From assembly GCF_004368965.1 (NCBI RefSeq), contig NZ_SORO01000001.1, positions 992,001 to 1,056,000 of the forward strand: a stretch of DNA of 64,000 nucleotides. Direction: 5' to 3'. The notes beneath the pieces were generated by a model that was given only the letters and a program-made list of their open reading frames with translations, searched no databases and was not told where the DNA came from. This DNA comes from Leptospira meyeri (GTDB lineage: Bacteria; Spirochaetota; Leptospiria; Leptospirales; Leptospiraceae). This document shows, piece after piece, positions 46,787-55,185 of this stretch (positions are counted from its first letter, which is position 1; every line of letters begins with the position of its first letter). A program made the translations under genes and the position numbers.

Positions 46787-48313
46787 ATGAAATCAAAACA
46801 CCTTATCCTACTGACAAGTATCATCCTGATTTTTTCTTGCAAAAAGAAACCGAACGACGACACTACCAATGCCCTTATCCTTGCCGCCATTATATCCTCT
46901 CCCCAATGTTCTTCGGGAGATTTTTTAAACGATCCTTGCGAACAATTCAGTGGTGGAGACACCACAACATTTGATTCTACTGAGTCTGCTTTTGATTTAG
47001 AAGCAGCCAATGTTTTGGATTCCAAAAGATCCATCGACTTCCAAGATGGAAATGCTAACTTCAATCGAACTTGGCTTCCTTCTGGAAACTCTTCTGTTGC
47101 AGGACTTGGTCCAGTGTTTAACAACCGTTCGTGTCAAGGTTGCCACGTAAAAGATGGTCGCGGTAGACCTCCGGCGGATGGAACTAGTTTGTCATCGATG
47201 CTCATTCGATTGAGTATTGCTGGAACTAGTCCAACCACTGGTGGTCCAGTCGCCATGACCAATTTCGGGACCCAATTGAATACAGAAGGTATTTTGGAGT
47301 TTGGAACAGGAACACAGATTCCCAAAGAAGGGACTGTCACCATTACTTATACGGAAGAACCGGGTAGTTTTCCCGATGGGGAGACTTATTCACTGCGTAA
47401 GCCAAGTTATACGATCACTTGGAACGTGGGCGGTGGGGCAACACAAATCAATGTTGCAAATCCTGGCCAACCATACCATCCAACTAGTAACCCATCAGGT
47501 TCTTATTTTATATCGCCAAGGACTGCTCCCATGGTCCCAGGACTTGGACTTCTGGAAGCAATTCCGGAAGCCACCATACGTTCGTTTGCTGATATTTCAG
47601 ATTCCAATGGAGATGGAATCTCTGGAAAACCCAATCTTGTTTGGGACACCACCCAAGCAAAGTCATTCCTAGGAAGGTTTGGATGGAAAGCAAACCAACC
47701 CAATTTAACCCACCAAAATGCCAGTGCTTTCCTCGGTGATATTGGACTTACCACTCCCGTATTTCCTTCTGAAAATTGTGCCACAGGCCAAACTCTTTGT
47801 TCCGCAAGTCCCACAGGGAATGGAACTAGTCCAGAAATTTCTAGTGATCGTTTGGCTCGCGTGACTTTCTATACTAGTTTAGTAAGTGTTCCTGGACGTA
47901 GAGGTTGGAAAACAGAAGATGTCAGAAAAGGAAAAGAGTTATTTATACAAATTGGATGTTCCTCTTGTCATATTCCAAGAATCAAAACAGGCGACCATTC
48001 GATTCCGGAAGTAGCAAATCAAGAGATACGACCCTATACAGATTTACTTTTACATGATATGGGAGACGGCCTAAGCGATTCTCGTCCTGACTTTTTAGCT
48101 ACAGGAAACGAATGGAGAACCACTCCTCTTTGGGGACTTGGTCTCATCGAAAGAGTCAATGGCCACGAACTTTTGTTACATGACGGAAGAGCAAGAGGAA
48201 TCCAAGAGGCAATCCTTTGGCATGGCGGTGAAGCAGAACAAAGTAAAAATAATTACAAAGTTTTACCCAAAGAATCTAGAACCAAAATCATTAGTTTTCT
48301 TAAATCATTATGA
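46787..48313 (+). CDS. DUF1111 di-haem lipoprotein 2
   Basis: 508 residues. Signal MKSKHLILLTSIILIFSC with lipobox FSC at residue 18. Haem motifs CQGCH (NNRSCQGCHVKDGRG) and CSSCH (IGCSSCHIPR), and the family landmarks LLHDMGDGLSDS, EWRTTPLWGLGL and LLHDGRARGIQEAILWHGG. A clear paralogue of the protein at 39709. The two covalently bound haems suggest an electron-transfer or peroxidase-like role, perhaps ferric or ferrous redox on the cell surface (inference). The stop overlaps the next start by 4 bases (ATGA). Confidence 0.9.
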   Translation: MKSKHLILLTSIILIFSCKKKPNDDTTNALILAAIISSPQCSSGDFLNDPCEQFSGGDTTTFDSTESAFDLEAANVLDSKRSIDFQDGNANFNRTWLPSGNSSVAGLGPVFNNRSCQGCHVKDGRGRPPADGTSLSSMLIRLSIAGTSPTTGGPVAMTNFGTQLNTEGILEFGTGTQIPKEGTVTITYTEEPGSFPDGETYSLRKPSYTITWNVGGGATQINVANPGQPYHPTSNPSGSYFISPRTAPMVPGLGLLEAIPEATIRSFADISDSNGDGISGKPNLVWDTTQAKSFLGRFGWKANQPNLTHQNASAFLGDIGLTTPVFPSENCATGQTLCSASPTGNGTSPEISSDRLARVTFYTSLVSVPGRRGWKTEDVRKGKELFIQIGCSSCHIPRIKTGDHSIPEVANQEIRPYTDLLLHDMGDGLSDSRPDFLATGNEWRTTPLWGLGLIERVNGHELLLHDGRARGIQEAILWHGGEAEQSKNNYKVLPKESRTKIISFLKSL

Positions 48314-49446
48314 AACGAATCAAAAATTTTCCAAAGTTTTTTATCTATGGGTTCTACATATTCTTATTTAATTGTGGAATCCAATCAGATGGTGCCTCCG
48401 AAAAAGCACAAATTTTAGGTTTAGTTGACAGTTATTTAAGAACCTATACAACATCAAGTTTACTTCTGGATATTTCTAATAATCTGATTATCCCTAAGTA
48501 TACAAACTTAGATAACAAAGTATCAGCCTTACAAACTGCTGCGACCACATATGTAGCCACACCGGACGCCACAAATCTAAACCTTGTTAAAAATGCATGG
48601 ATCGATGCAGATTTAGCGTATAGACAAATTGAATGGGCTTATTTTGGCCCGGCATACATTCCCTATAATGTGTATCTGTATTTGGATAGTTTTTCAAAAT
48701 CTTTCCCGATCGATCCAACGTCCATTGAATCAAAAATTACATCCAACTTAGCACCGAATGGCCTTCGCGTGGATGGCTTGGATGCAGTGGAGTATCTTCT
48801 TTTTAAAGACAATGTTACAACCACCAATGCTGCTTTTGCGGATGCTAATAGAAAAACCTACCTAACCAAACTGATCCAAGACATCAAAACACAAACAGGG
48901 TTACTCATTTTCCATTGGGACAAATCAAGAAGTTCATCTTTTTATTATACATTTACCAATGCAGGAAAAGGAAGCAGGGAGTATCCAAATACAAAAGATG
49001 GACTTACCGAACTTACAAACCAAATGGTGTTTTTTTGCAATACCATAGTTGATATCAAAATAGCAGAACCATCGGGCCTAAGAGCCACCAATTTAGGAGT
49101 CAAAGACATTACGAAAGTTGAAACACCGTATGCAAATTTATCTTTAGATTCTTTATTGCAAAACCTCCAAGGTTTTTCTGATATTGGGGATGCGGGTTTA
49201 TATAAATTTTTAGCTCTACGAAGTGAGACAGTCGTCCCGAGATTACAAGAACAAATCAAAACTACAACTTCTTCTGTAAACTCTGTAAAAACAAAATACG
49301 GAACCTTACAAAATGCAATTACTACAGGGAACCAAGACGTTGAACTAATGCTAAGTGAATTTAAAAAACTTAGAGTGCTGATTAGCACTGAGCTCATCAG
49401 TGCACTTGGCGGAACCATTGGAGCTAGCTCAAATGACGGCGACTAA
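48310..49446 (+). CDS. Imelysin-family lipoprotein 2 with altered active motif
   Basis: 378 residues with signal and lipobox IFLFNC (cysteine about residue 22). The fold resembles imelysin 1: NAWIDADLAYRQIEW and the second-half repeat are similar. The GxHxxE motif is GLDAVEYLL: the histidine is aspartate, so metal binding or chemistry should differ. P. aeruginosa and many other bacteria also have pairs of imelysins around DUF1111 genes. Overlaps DUF1111 by 4 bases and the HTTM gene by 14 bases, so expression is coupled. Confidence 0.85.
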   Translation: MKRIKNFPKFFIYGFYIFLFNCGIQSDGASEKAQILGLVDSYLRTYTTSSLLLDISNNLIIPKYTNLDNKVSALQTAATTYVATPDATNLNLVKNAWIDADLAYRQIEWAYFGPAYIPYNVYLYLDSFSKSFPIDPTSIESKITSNLAPNGLRVDGLDAVEYLLFKDNVTTTNAAFADANRKTYLTKLIQDIKTQTGLLIFHWDKSRSSSFYYTFTNAGKGSREYPNTKDGLTELTNQMVFFCNTIVDIKIAEPSGLRATNLGVKDITKVETPYANLSLDSLLQNLQGFSDIGDAGLYKFLALRSETVVPRLQEQIKTTTSSVNSVKTKYGTLQNAITTGNQDVELMLSEFKKLRVLISTELISALGGTIGASSNDGD

Positions 49447-50752
49447 TTTTTTTTCCAAATCTGTCCCTTCTCTCTCTCTCCATTTTTTTCGCATTGGTTA
49501 TGGATTTGCAACGACCATCTTAATCATTCGGTATTTTTATTTTGGATGGATCCATTCTTATTTTATCAAACCAACGTTTTTCTTTAAACACTTTGGTTGG
49601 GAATGGATTCACCCACTGCCTCCCGTGTTTACCTATCTTTTGTTTGTAATTTTACTTGTTTCTGCCATCGGGATTTTCCTGGGATATTTTTTAAGATTCA
49701 GTCTATTCATTTTTACGATTGGTTTCACTTGGTTTCATTTTTCTGATGCAACAATCTATTTAAATCATTATTATCTAATATCCTTACTTGGCTTTTTACT
49801 TTGGTTATCTCCTGTAACCAAATCTAATTTGCCTATATTTCAATGGAAACAATGGATACAAAAGGTAGATCCTATTCCTAAATTATGGTTATATGCTTTC
49901 CGAATTCAGATAGGGCTTATTTATTTTTTTGGAGGCGTTGCCAAACTCCAACCAGATTGGTTATTTGAAGCTCTACCTTTAAAGTTATGGTTATACCAAT
50001 CCGAAGGAAAATTACCAATTTTAGATCCCATCCTTGGACTACCGATCACTGCTTTTGTTTTTTCTTGGATTGGAGTTATTTTTGATTTATCTATCCCCTT
50101 TCTATTGTGCACAAAACGATTTCGATTTTTTGCATGGTTGGTTGTTTTATTTTTCCACTCCTTCACATCTTTTCTTTTCCCCATTGGGATCTTTCCGATT
50201 GTGATGAGTCTTTCTTCTCTGATATTTTTTGAACCAGATTGGCCTAAAACAATTCTTATAAAAACCCTAAAACTAAAAATAGGAACCGATGTTTCAAAAA
50301 CCTCTTTAACACCAAAAGAAATTAAAATTGGTTTCAAAGAATATATGTTAATGGCTTATCTAACTTTGCAGATTATAATTCCTCTCAGACATATATTGTA
50401 TCCTGGACAAGTAATTTGGACGGAGGAAGCAATCAAATTTTCGTGGCAAGTGATGGTAGCAGACAAAGTTGGCCGTGCTGTCTTTTTTGTTCAAAACAAA
50501 GCAGTTTATCCCCAAGAAGAACTAACAGAATACCAATACAGAATGATGACCATACAACCAGAACATATCCTGCAGTATGCTAAACATTTACAAAAAAAAG
50601 AGATGGAACTAACAGGTGTCAAAGATCTGCCGGTTTATGTTCAATCAGATGTATCAATCAACGGAAAACCGGCAAGGCCACTATTTCCACCTAATGAAGA
50701 TTTAACGCAAATCAATGTAAATTTACTCCCTTTAAAAGGACTCCTTCGATGA
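49433..50752 (+). CDS. HTTM / vitamin K-dependent gamma-carboxylase-like membrane protein
   Basis: 439 residues from the ATG at 49433, overlapping imelysin 2 by 14 bases. About eight membrane helices. The HTTM core shows YLNHYYLISLLGFLL and IYFFGGVAKLQPDW, in which K171 aligns with the catalytic-base lysine motif of animal carboxylase (GVKKLDADW); the tail reads IIPLRHILYPGQVIWTEEA and KFSWQVM, as in the carboxylase lineage. A carboxylase relative in pathogenic Leptospira has been described; the reaction in bacteria is unproven. Here it sits between imelysins and a TonB receptor with which it overlaps by 4 bases, suggesting a role in modifying or maturing this uptake system. Confidence 0.88.
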   Translation: MTATNFFSKSVPSLSLHFFRIGYGFATTILIIRYFYFGWIHSYFIKPTFFFKHFGWEWIHPLPPVFTYLLFVILLVSAIGIFLGYFLRFSLFIFTIGFTWFHFSDATIYLNHYYLISLLGFLLWLSPVTKSNLPIFQWKQWIQKVDPIPKLWLYAFRIQIGLIYFFGGVAKLQPDWLFEALPLKLWLYQSEGKLPILDPILGLPITAFVFSWIGVIFDLSIPFLLCTKRFRFFAWLVVLFFHSFTSFLFPIGIFPIVMSLSSLIFFEPDWPKTILIKTLKLKIGTDVSKTSLTPKEIKIGFKEYMLMAYLTLQIIIPLRHILYPGQVIWTEEAIKFSWQVMVADKVGRAVFFVQNKAVYPQEELTEYQYRMMTIQPEHILQYAKHLQKKEMELTGVKDLPVYVQSDVSINGKPARPLFPPNEDLTQINVNLLPLKGLLR

Positions 50753-53127
50753 ATCTCTTTCACTTACGCTCAAGTTTTCTTTTTCTGATTTTAACTTGGA
50801 ACTTTGCAATTTTTTCGCAAAACAATACGGAAGAACAAGAAACCAAACCTCAAAAAAATGAAGGAATCCATGTCATTGGTAATAAAAAGGAAGACTTAAA
50901 AAAAATCCCAGGTTCCGCCTACATCATTGATAAAAAATATTTAGAAGAAGCCTCACCTACTGATCCAATGGAGGCTCTACGAAGATCCCCAGGTGCCAGT
51001 GTTCGTTTTCAGGATGCAGCAGGACTCACACCAAACATTGGTTTTAGGGGTGTGAGCAATGAAGAATCCAGAAAAACTTTAATTTTAGAAGATGGAATCC
51101 TCACCTCACTCTCACCCTACGGGCAACCAGAAAGTTACTATGCACCCTCCATCGAAAGGATGGAACGAATTGAAATTGTAAAAGGTTCTGGTTCTATTTT
51201 ATTCGGACCAAATACAATCGGCGGAATCGTTAACTTTGTCACCAAACGTCCACCTATCGAATCTACTTTTTTTACAAAAAATGTGGGTGGAGAAAACGGA
51301 TATCTGTCCACTTACAATTCTTACGGAAAAAGTTTTGGTTCCAGTGCTTTCGAAGTATCTTTACTCAGAAAACAAGGAAATGGATTTCGTAATTATCAAA
51401 ATTTCGATGTTACAGAAGGTAACGTAAAATGGATTCAAGATTGGAACGAAAATCATAGTACAACGATTAAGTTAGGGTATCATGTTCAAAATGCACAATC
51501 CACTTACCTAGGCCTGTCACAAGGCCTCTTCCGGATGGACCCTAAAATCAATCCAGCCGAGTATGATGAAAAACAATTAAACCGAAGCCAATCCATCATT
51601 TCTCACAATTGGAAATTATCCGATGACCATACACTCATTATTCGAGGATACTTTTCTCAGGCAGAACGAAACTGGGCTAGGCAAGATTTTTTATCTGGGA
51701 AATCAGCAACAGGTGGTTACCTAAATGCTCCATTAGATACACTTCGTACTTACTCTCCTTGGATCATTGGAAACCGACCTGGTGATACAATTTATATGCG
51801 TGAGTCATATATTAGTCGCGACCAATCTTTTATGGTTGGAGGGGTGGAAACAAAACTAGAATCTAAATTTTCTACCTTCGGACTCAAACACGAAACAGAC
51901 CTTGGTGTCAGATTACACGGCGAAAATAATTTAACACAAACCAATGTAAAGAAGACCGACGATCCTTTAAGTTATCTTTCTAAGGCAATTATTCAGGAAG
52001 AATCTCTCATTACAAATTTGGCACAACCTTCTTTACCGAACTTCAACCTCAATAGACAGGAACGAAAGATAGAAGCTTTTTCAACTTACTTTCAAGACAG
52101 AATTCAGATCTCAGAAAACTGGAAACTCATTCCAGGTGTACGTTATGAAGAAGTGAGACAAAAAGCCATTACCACAAGAAGGCAAGCAACTCAAGAGGAT
52201 TATCGGCTTGGGGCCGTTTTACCAAATGATGTTTCCGTTAATCGCAGAAGCTCCAGTGAATCCAGAACTCATATCATCCTACCCGGACTTGGGATTACCT
52301 ATGATATAACAAAAAAGTTTATTTGGTTTTCAGGTGCTCACAAGGGATTTTCGCCTCCTACGTTTGGAACCTCCTTTAGTCCCCAAGGAAACGATTATCG
52401 CTTAAAACCTGAATCATCTACAAATTATGAAACAGGGATCAGAGGAGATATTACTTCCTATCTATATACAGAACTCGTTGGTTATAAAATGTATTTTCGT
52501 GACCAAATTATTAACGTAAATGAAGTTGGTGGTGAGAACGGAATAAGACCAGCAAATACTGGTTACTCGACACATACTGGAGGGGAATCCGTCATAGTCT
52601 GGGATCCGGCTAAAATGCAAAAGTCGGAATGGAGAGTTCCCATCGAACTAATTTATTCTCGCATTGAAGCAAAGTCGAGAAGTTTCAATCCATTTCCAGT
52701 TTCCCAAACAAGCGATGGAAAAGAGACAATTGAAATTTTACCGGCATATACAACAAACAACTACCAATACATTCCAACAGACACAACTGGCAATTATTTG
52801 CCCTATGTACCAAAAGAAACAATCACAACTGCCATTAGTGTATCTTCCCCCCAAGGATATTATGGTAGATTGGAATACCAATACATTGGAAAACAATACT
52901 CCGATTTACTCAACACGAAGGATGAATCGGAAGATGGAAACAAAGGAATCATACCTAAAGTGGAATTATGGAATACTAGTTTAGGGTATCGATCCCCAGA
53001 TAAATGGTCGGTGTTTATCAACGCAAAAAATATTCAGGACAAACAATATGTATCAGGTCGTTTGCCTACGGGAATTCAACCAGGACCCTTTCGTCAGATC
53101 AATGTTGGATTTACTTTAGAGTTATGA
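50749..53127 (+). CDS. TonB-dependent outer-membrane receptor (FecA-like)
   Basis: 792 residues. Signal peptide about 1-23 (FLILTWNFAIFSQ). Plug domain (about 40-150): AYIIDKKYLEEASPTDPMEALRR, IGFRGVSNEESR, LILEDGILT, MERIEIVKGSGSILFGPNTIGG. The barrel ends PFRQINVGFTLEL with terminal leucine. A canonical TonB box is not obvious. TonB receptors import iron complexes and other scarce nutrients; the resemblance is to FecA-type ferric citrate receptors, but the ligand is inference. It ends the operon begun at 45478. The 3' 34 bases overlap the convergent gene at 53094. Confidence 0.93.
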   Translation: MNLFHLRSSFLFLILTWNFAIFSQNNTEEQETKPQKNEGIHVIGNKKEDLKKIPGSAYIIDKKYLEEASPTDPMEALRRSPGASVRFQDAAGLTPNIGFRGVSNEESRKTLILEDGILTSLSPYGQPESYYAPSIERMERIEIVKGSGSILFGPNTIGGIVNFVTKRPPIESTFFTKNVGGENGYLSTYNSYGKSFGSSAFEVSLLRKQGNGFRNYQNFDVTEGNVKWIQDWNENHSTTIKLGYHVQNAQSTYLGLSQGLFRMDPKINPAEYDEKQLNRSQSIISHNWKLSDDHTLIIRGYFSQAERNWARQDFLSGKSATGGYLNAPLDTLRTYSPWIIGNRPGDTIYMRESYISRDQSFMVGGVETKLESKFSTFGLKHETDLGVRLHGENNLTQTNVKKTDDPLSYLSKAIIQEESLITNLAQPSLPNFNLNRQERKIEAFSTYFQDRIQISENWKLIPGVRYEEVRQKAITTRRQATQEDYRLGAVLPNDVSVNRRSSSESRTHIILPGLGITYDITKKFIWFSGAHKGFSPPTFGTSFSPQGNDYRLKPESSTNYETGIRGDITSYLYTELVGYKMYFRDQIINVNEVGGENGIRPANTGYSTHTGGESVIVWDPAKMQKSEWRVPIELIYSRIEAKSRSFNPFPVSQTSDGKETIEILPAYTTNNYQYIPTDTTGNYLPYVPKETITTAISVSSPQGYYGRLEYQYIGKQYSDLLNTKDESEDGNKGIIPKVELWNTSLGYRSPDKWSVFINAKNIQDKQYVSGRLPTGIQPGPFRQINVGFTLEL

Positions 53128-54080
53128 ACTTCCGCAAAGTCCATTACATTTGCTTGCGGATAATTGACAGGACAAGAAAGAATTGAGGAAAATTTAGATT
53201 CCTGTTTTCCATTTGAATCAGACAATCCAACAAATTGACAGATAATATCCATTTCTTGTTCATCAACGATCACTTCTCGAATCATCAAATATTCAATAAA
53301 ATCGAGTCGATCAGAAACATCTGCGATAAATAGCCCATCTCTAAGTATGTCCGTCAATCGATTGACATTTCTTCGACTTGGAGTTTTTTCTCTTTCTACT
53401 TTTGGAGAAAACTCTCGTAACTTCGCATTTGCATACTCTTCCCATCTATGGATTGTTTTTAGATTATTTTCTAATTGAAATAAAAAACCAGGAACTGATT
53501 CCTTTTTATCAAAAACCACTAACATTCGCAAGTATTGGTATAAATTTGGATTACGATACAACAGACGTTTGCAATGAATGGAGTCAATTTTTTCGAAGAT
53601 ACGAAGAAAAGAATCTGTATTTTGGTCTCCAGACTCTGCAATCGACGATTCAAAATACTCTTCCCATTGTTTAGCATTCAAATTACTGAGTAAGTTCAAC
53701 TGAAACGTTACGTCCTTTTCAACCATAGGTTCATTCAGTAACAATTCCAAACTTTTCTCTGAACTAATAATCTTTGCCCAAATTGAAAAATAATAATCGG
53801 GAGTGATATTTCCAGTTTTAATGTATTTTCCAAAACCATAATACACGGCCTTACATATCAAGTTGACCGGCATAGCAGTGTGGTTGATTAATTCTTTTAA
53901 AACATCTTCCTCACGCAGAATCCAACAATAACTACAAAAATACTCAACTAGTTCATCTACTTCAAAAAGGATTTCTAAATATTCATGAAGATTGGGTTTC
54001 GTTAATAAATAGTCAAACGACTCCTTTGCATGTTGGGGTGAGCTTTTTTTCCAAAAATCGTAAACCAAAACTTCCATCAT
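53094..54080 (-). CDS. Protein of unknown function, paralogue A
   Basis: 328 residues, no signal peptide; alpha-helical and rich in leucine, phenylalanine and tyrosine. It is a paralogue of the next gene upstream at 54230: shared landmarks are FWK-xx-SP near the start, YYGFGKYIKTGN, LLSNLNAKQWEEYFE, YLRMLVV, and RRNVNRLTDILRD. The C-terminal 60 residues (DEQEMDIICQFVG onward, to NPTLI) are extra and overlap the TonB receptor gene by 34 bases. Function unknown; the helical repeats suggest protein-protein interaction. The double ATG at 54080 is preceded by AGGGGTGAT. Confidence 0.72.
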   Translation of the reverse strand: MMEVLVYDFWKKSSPQHAKESFDYLLTKPNLHEYLEILFEVDELVEYFCSYCWILREEDVLKELINHTAMPVNLICKAVYYGFGKYIKTGNITPDYYFSIWAKIISSEKSLELLLNEPMVEKDVTFQLNLLSNLNAKQWEEYFESSIAESGDQNTDSFLRIFEKIDSIHCKRLLYRNPNLYQYLRMLVVFDKKESVPGFLFQLENNLKTIHRWEEYANAKLREFSPKVEREKTPSRRNVNRLTDILRDGLFIADVSDRLDFIEYLMIREVIVDEQEMDIICQFVGLSDSNGKQESKFSSILSCPVNYPQANVMDFAEVHNSKVNPTLI

Positions 54081-54153
54081 ATCACCCCTAAACCCTCACA
54101 TACCAGGTGACGAAAGAAAAGAAGACTTTTTAAAAAGAAAGTTCGAAATAGAA

Positions 54154-54188
54154 GAAAAAAAGGAAATTTTCTAAAAAACAGAAAATCC
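54154..54188 (-). terminator. Weak intrinsic terminator between the paralogues
   Basis: On the minus strand GGATTTTCT pairs with AGAAAATTTCC apart from a two-base bulge, loop about seven bases, followed by a run of seven T. It lies after the stop of the paralogue at 54230, so the two paralogues may be separate transcripts. Confidence 0.4.
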
Positions 54189-54229
54189 AATTAAAATGCC
54201 ATTCACAAGAGTGATTTTAAATTTTACGG

Positions 54230-55120
54230 TTAAAAATATTTCCCCACCCGATCATAGTTTGCAAGGGCAGAAAGAATAGTTGTTTCTTCCCAAACATCAA
54301 GAACAGCCCCATTCCCACTCAAATAGGCCAAAACATCTGCACGATCAGGAGAGGGAAGTTTTTTTAATTCTCGTAATACAAGGGACAAACGATCCGGATT
54401 TCTTTTGTTAGGTGCAAGTTTTGCTTCTGATTGAAAATCAAACCGTTCACTCAATTGTTGGCAAAATGTTTCCCACACATGAATGGAATCTAAAATCGAC
54501 TCCAATCGAATTCGATTTTCTTTTTCTTTAGGTGACTGTTCAGCTAATTTTTTTTTACCAGAAACCATCATCATTCTTAGGTAATAATACAGTGTATGGC
54601 TATTCAAAAGTATTTTTCGAATTTCATTTTCCCTTAGATTGGAAAAAATACCAAGCAAAGCTTGCATTGTCATATTATTCTGTTCTAATATATCAAAATA
54701 AGCTTCCCAAGTTTGTGGATCTAAATTAGACAATAGATGAATTTTTAAAGTAGGATCTCGGTCCATTTCCTCTGCCAGAGATAAAATTCGCAAACTCTGT
54801 GCAGAATCAAACAAAGATCTAATTTGTAAAAAATAAGCATTGGAATCAAAATTTCCGGTTAGGAATTGTTTTCCATAACCAAAATATATAAACTTCATCA
54901 GAAGTTCTGGCGTTAGGTTATCGTCATTTAAAAATCGCCGGGAACCTTCTTCTGAACGAAGAAGCCAAAGGTATTCGAAAACTAAATCGCAAAACTCTTC
55001 TTCTGCCATCATATGGTCAGCCAAAGATTTTAAGTCAGTTCCTTGTTCTACCGATTGGAAGAAATCTAACAATTCATTTGGAGATGCATTTTTCCAAAAT
55101 TCAGATGCCTTCCATCGCAT
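54230..55120 (-). CDS. Protein of unknown function, paralogue B
   Basis: 296 residues, cytoplasmic, helical. Landmarks shared with the gene at 53094: SEFWKNASP near the start, FGYGKQFLTGN, LLSNLDPQTWEAYFD, YLRMMMVSGKKK, PNKRNPDRLSLVLREL and a C-terminal helix pair. The shared blocks are in the same order, so the pair arose by tandem duplication. I do not recognise the family. The gene precedes 53094 by 149 bases, with a weak terminator between, and follows the propeller lipoprotein by 65 bases on the same strand. Confidence 0.72.
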   Translation of the reverse strand: MRWKASEFWKNASPNELLDFFQSVEQGTDLKSLADHMMAEEEFCDLVFEYLWLLRSEEGSRRFLNDDNLTPELLMKFIYFGYGKQFLTGNFDSNAYFLQIRSLFDSAQSLRILSLAEEMDRDPTLKIHLLSNLDPQTWEAYFDILEQNNMTMQALLGIFSNLRENEIRKILLNSHTLYYYLRMMMVSGKKKLAEQSPKEKENRIRLESILDSIHVWETFCQQLSERFDFQSEAKLAPNKRNPDRLSLVLRELKKLPSPDRADVLAYLSGNGAVLDVWEETTILSALANYDRVGKYF

Positions 55121-55185
55121 ACCAATTTATAAATGTTAAAAATAAAGTGTCAATTGAAATTTAATAAGATTCAAGTTTCATCATA

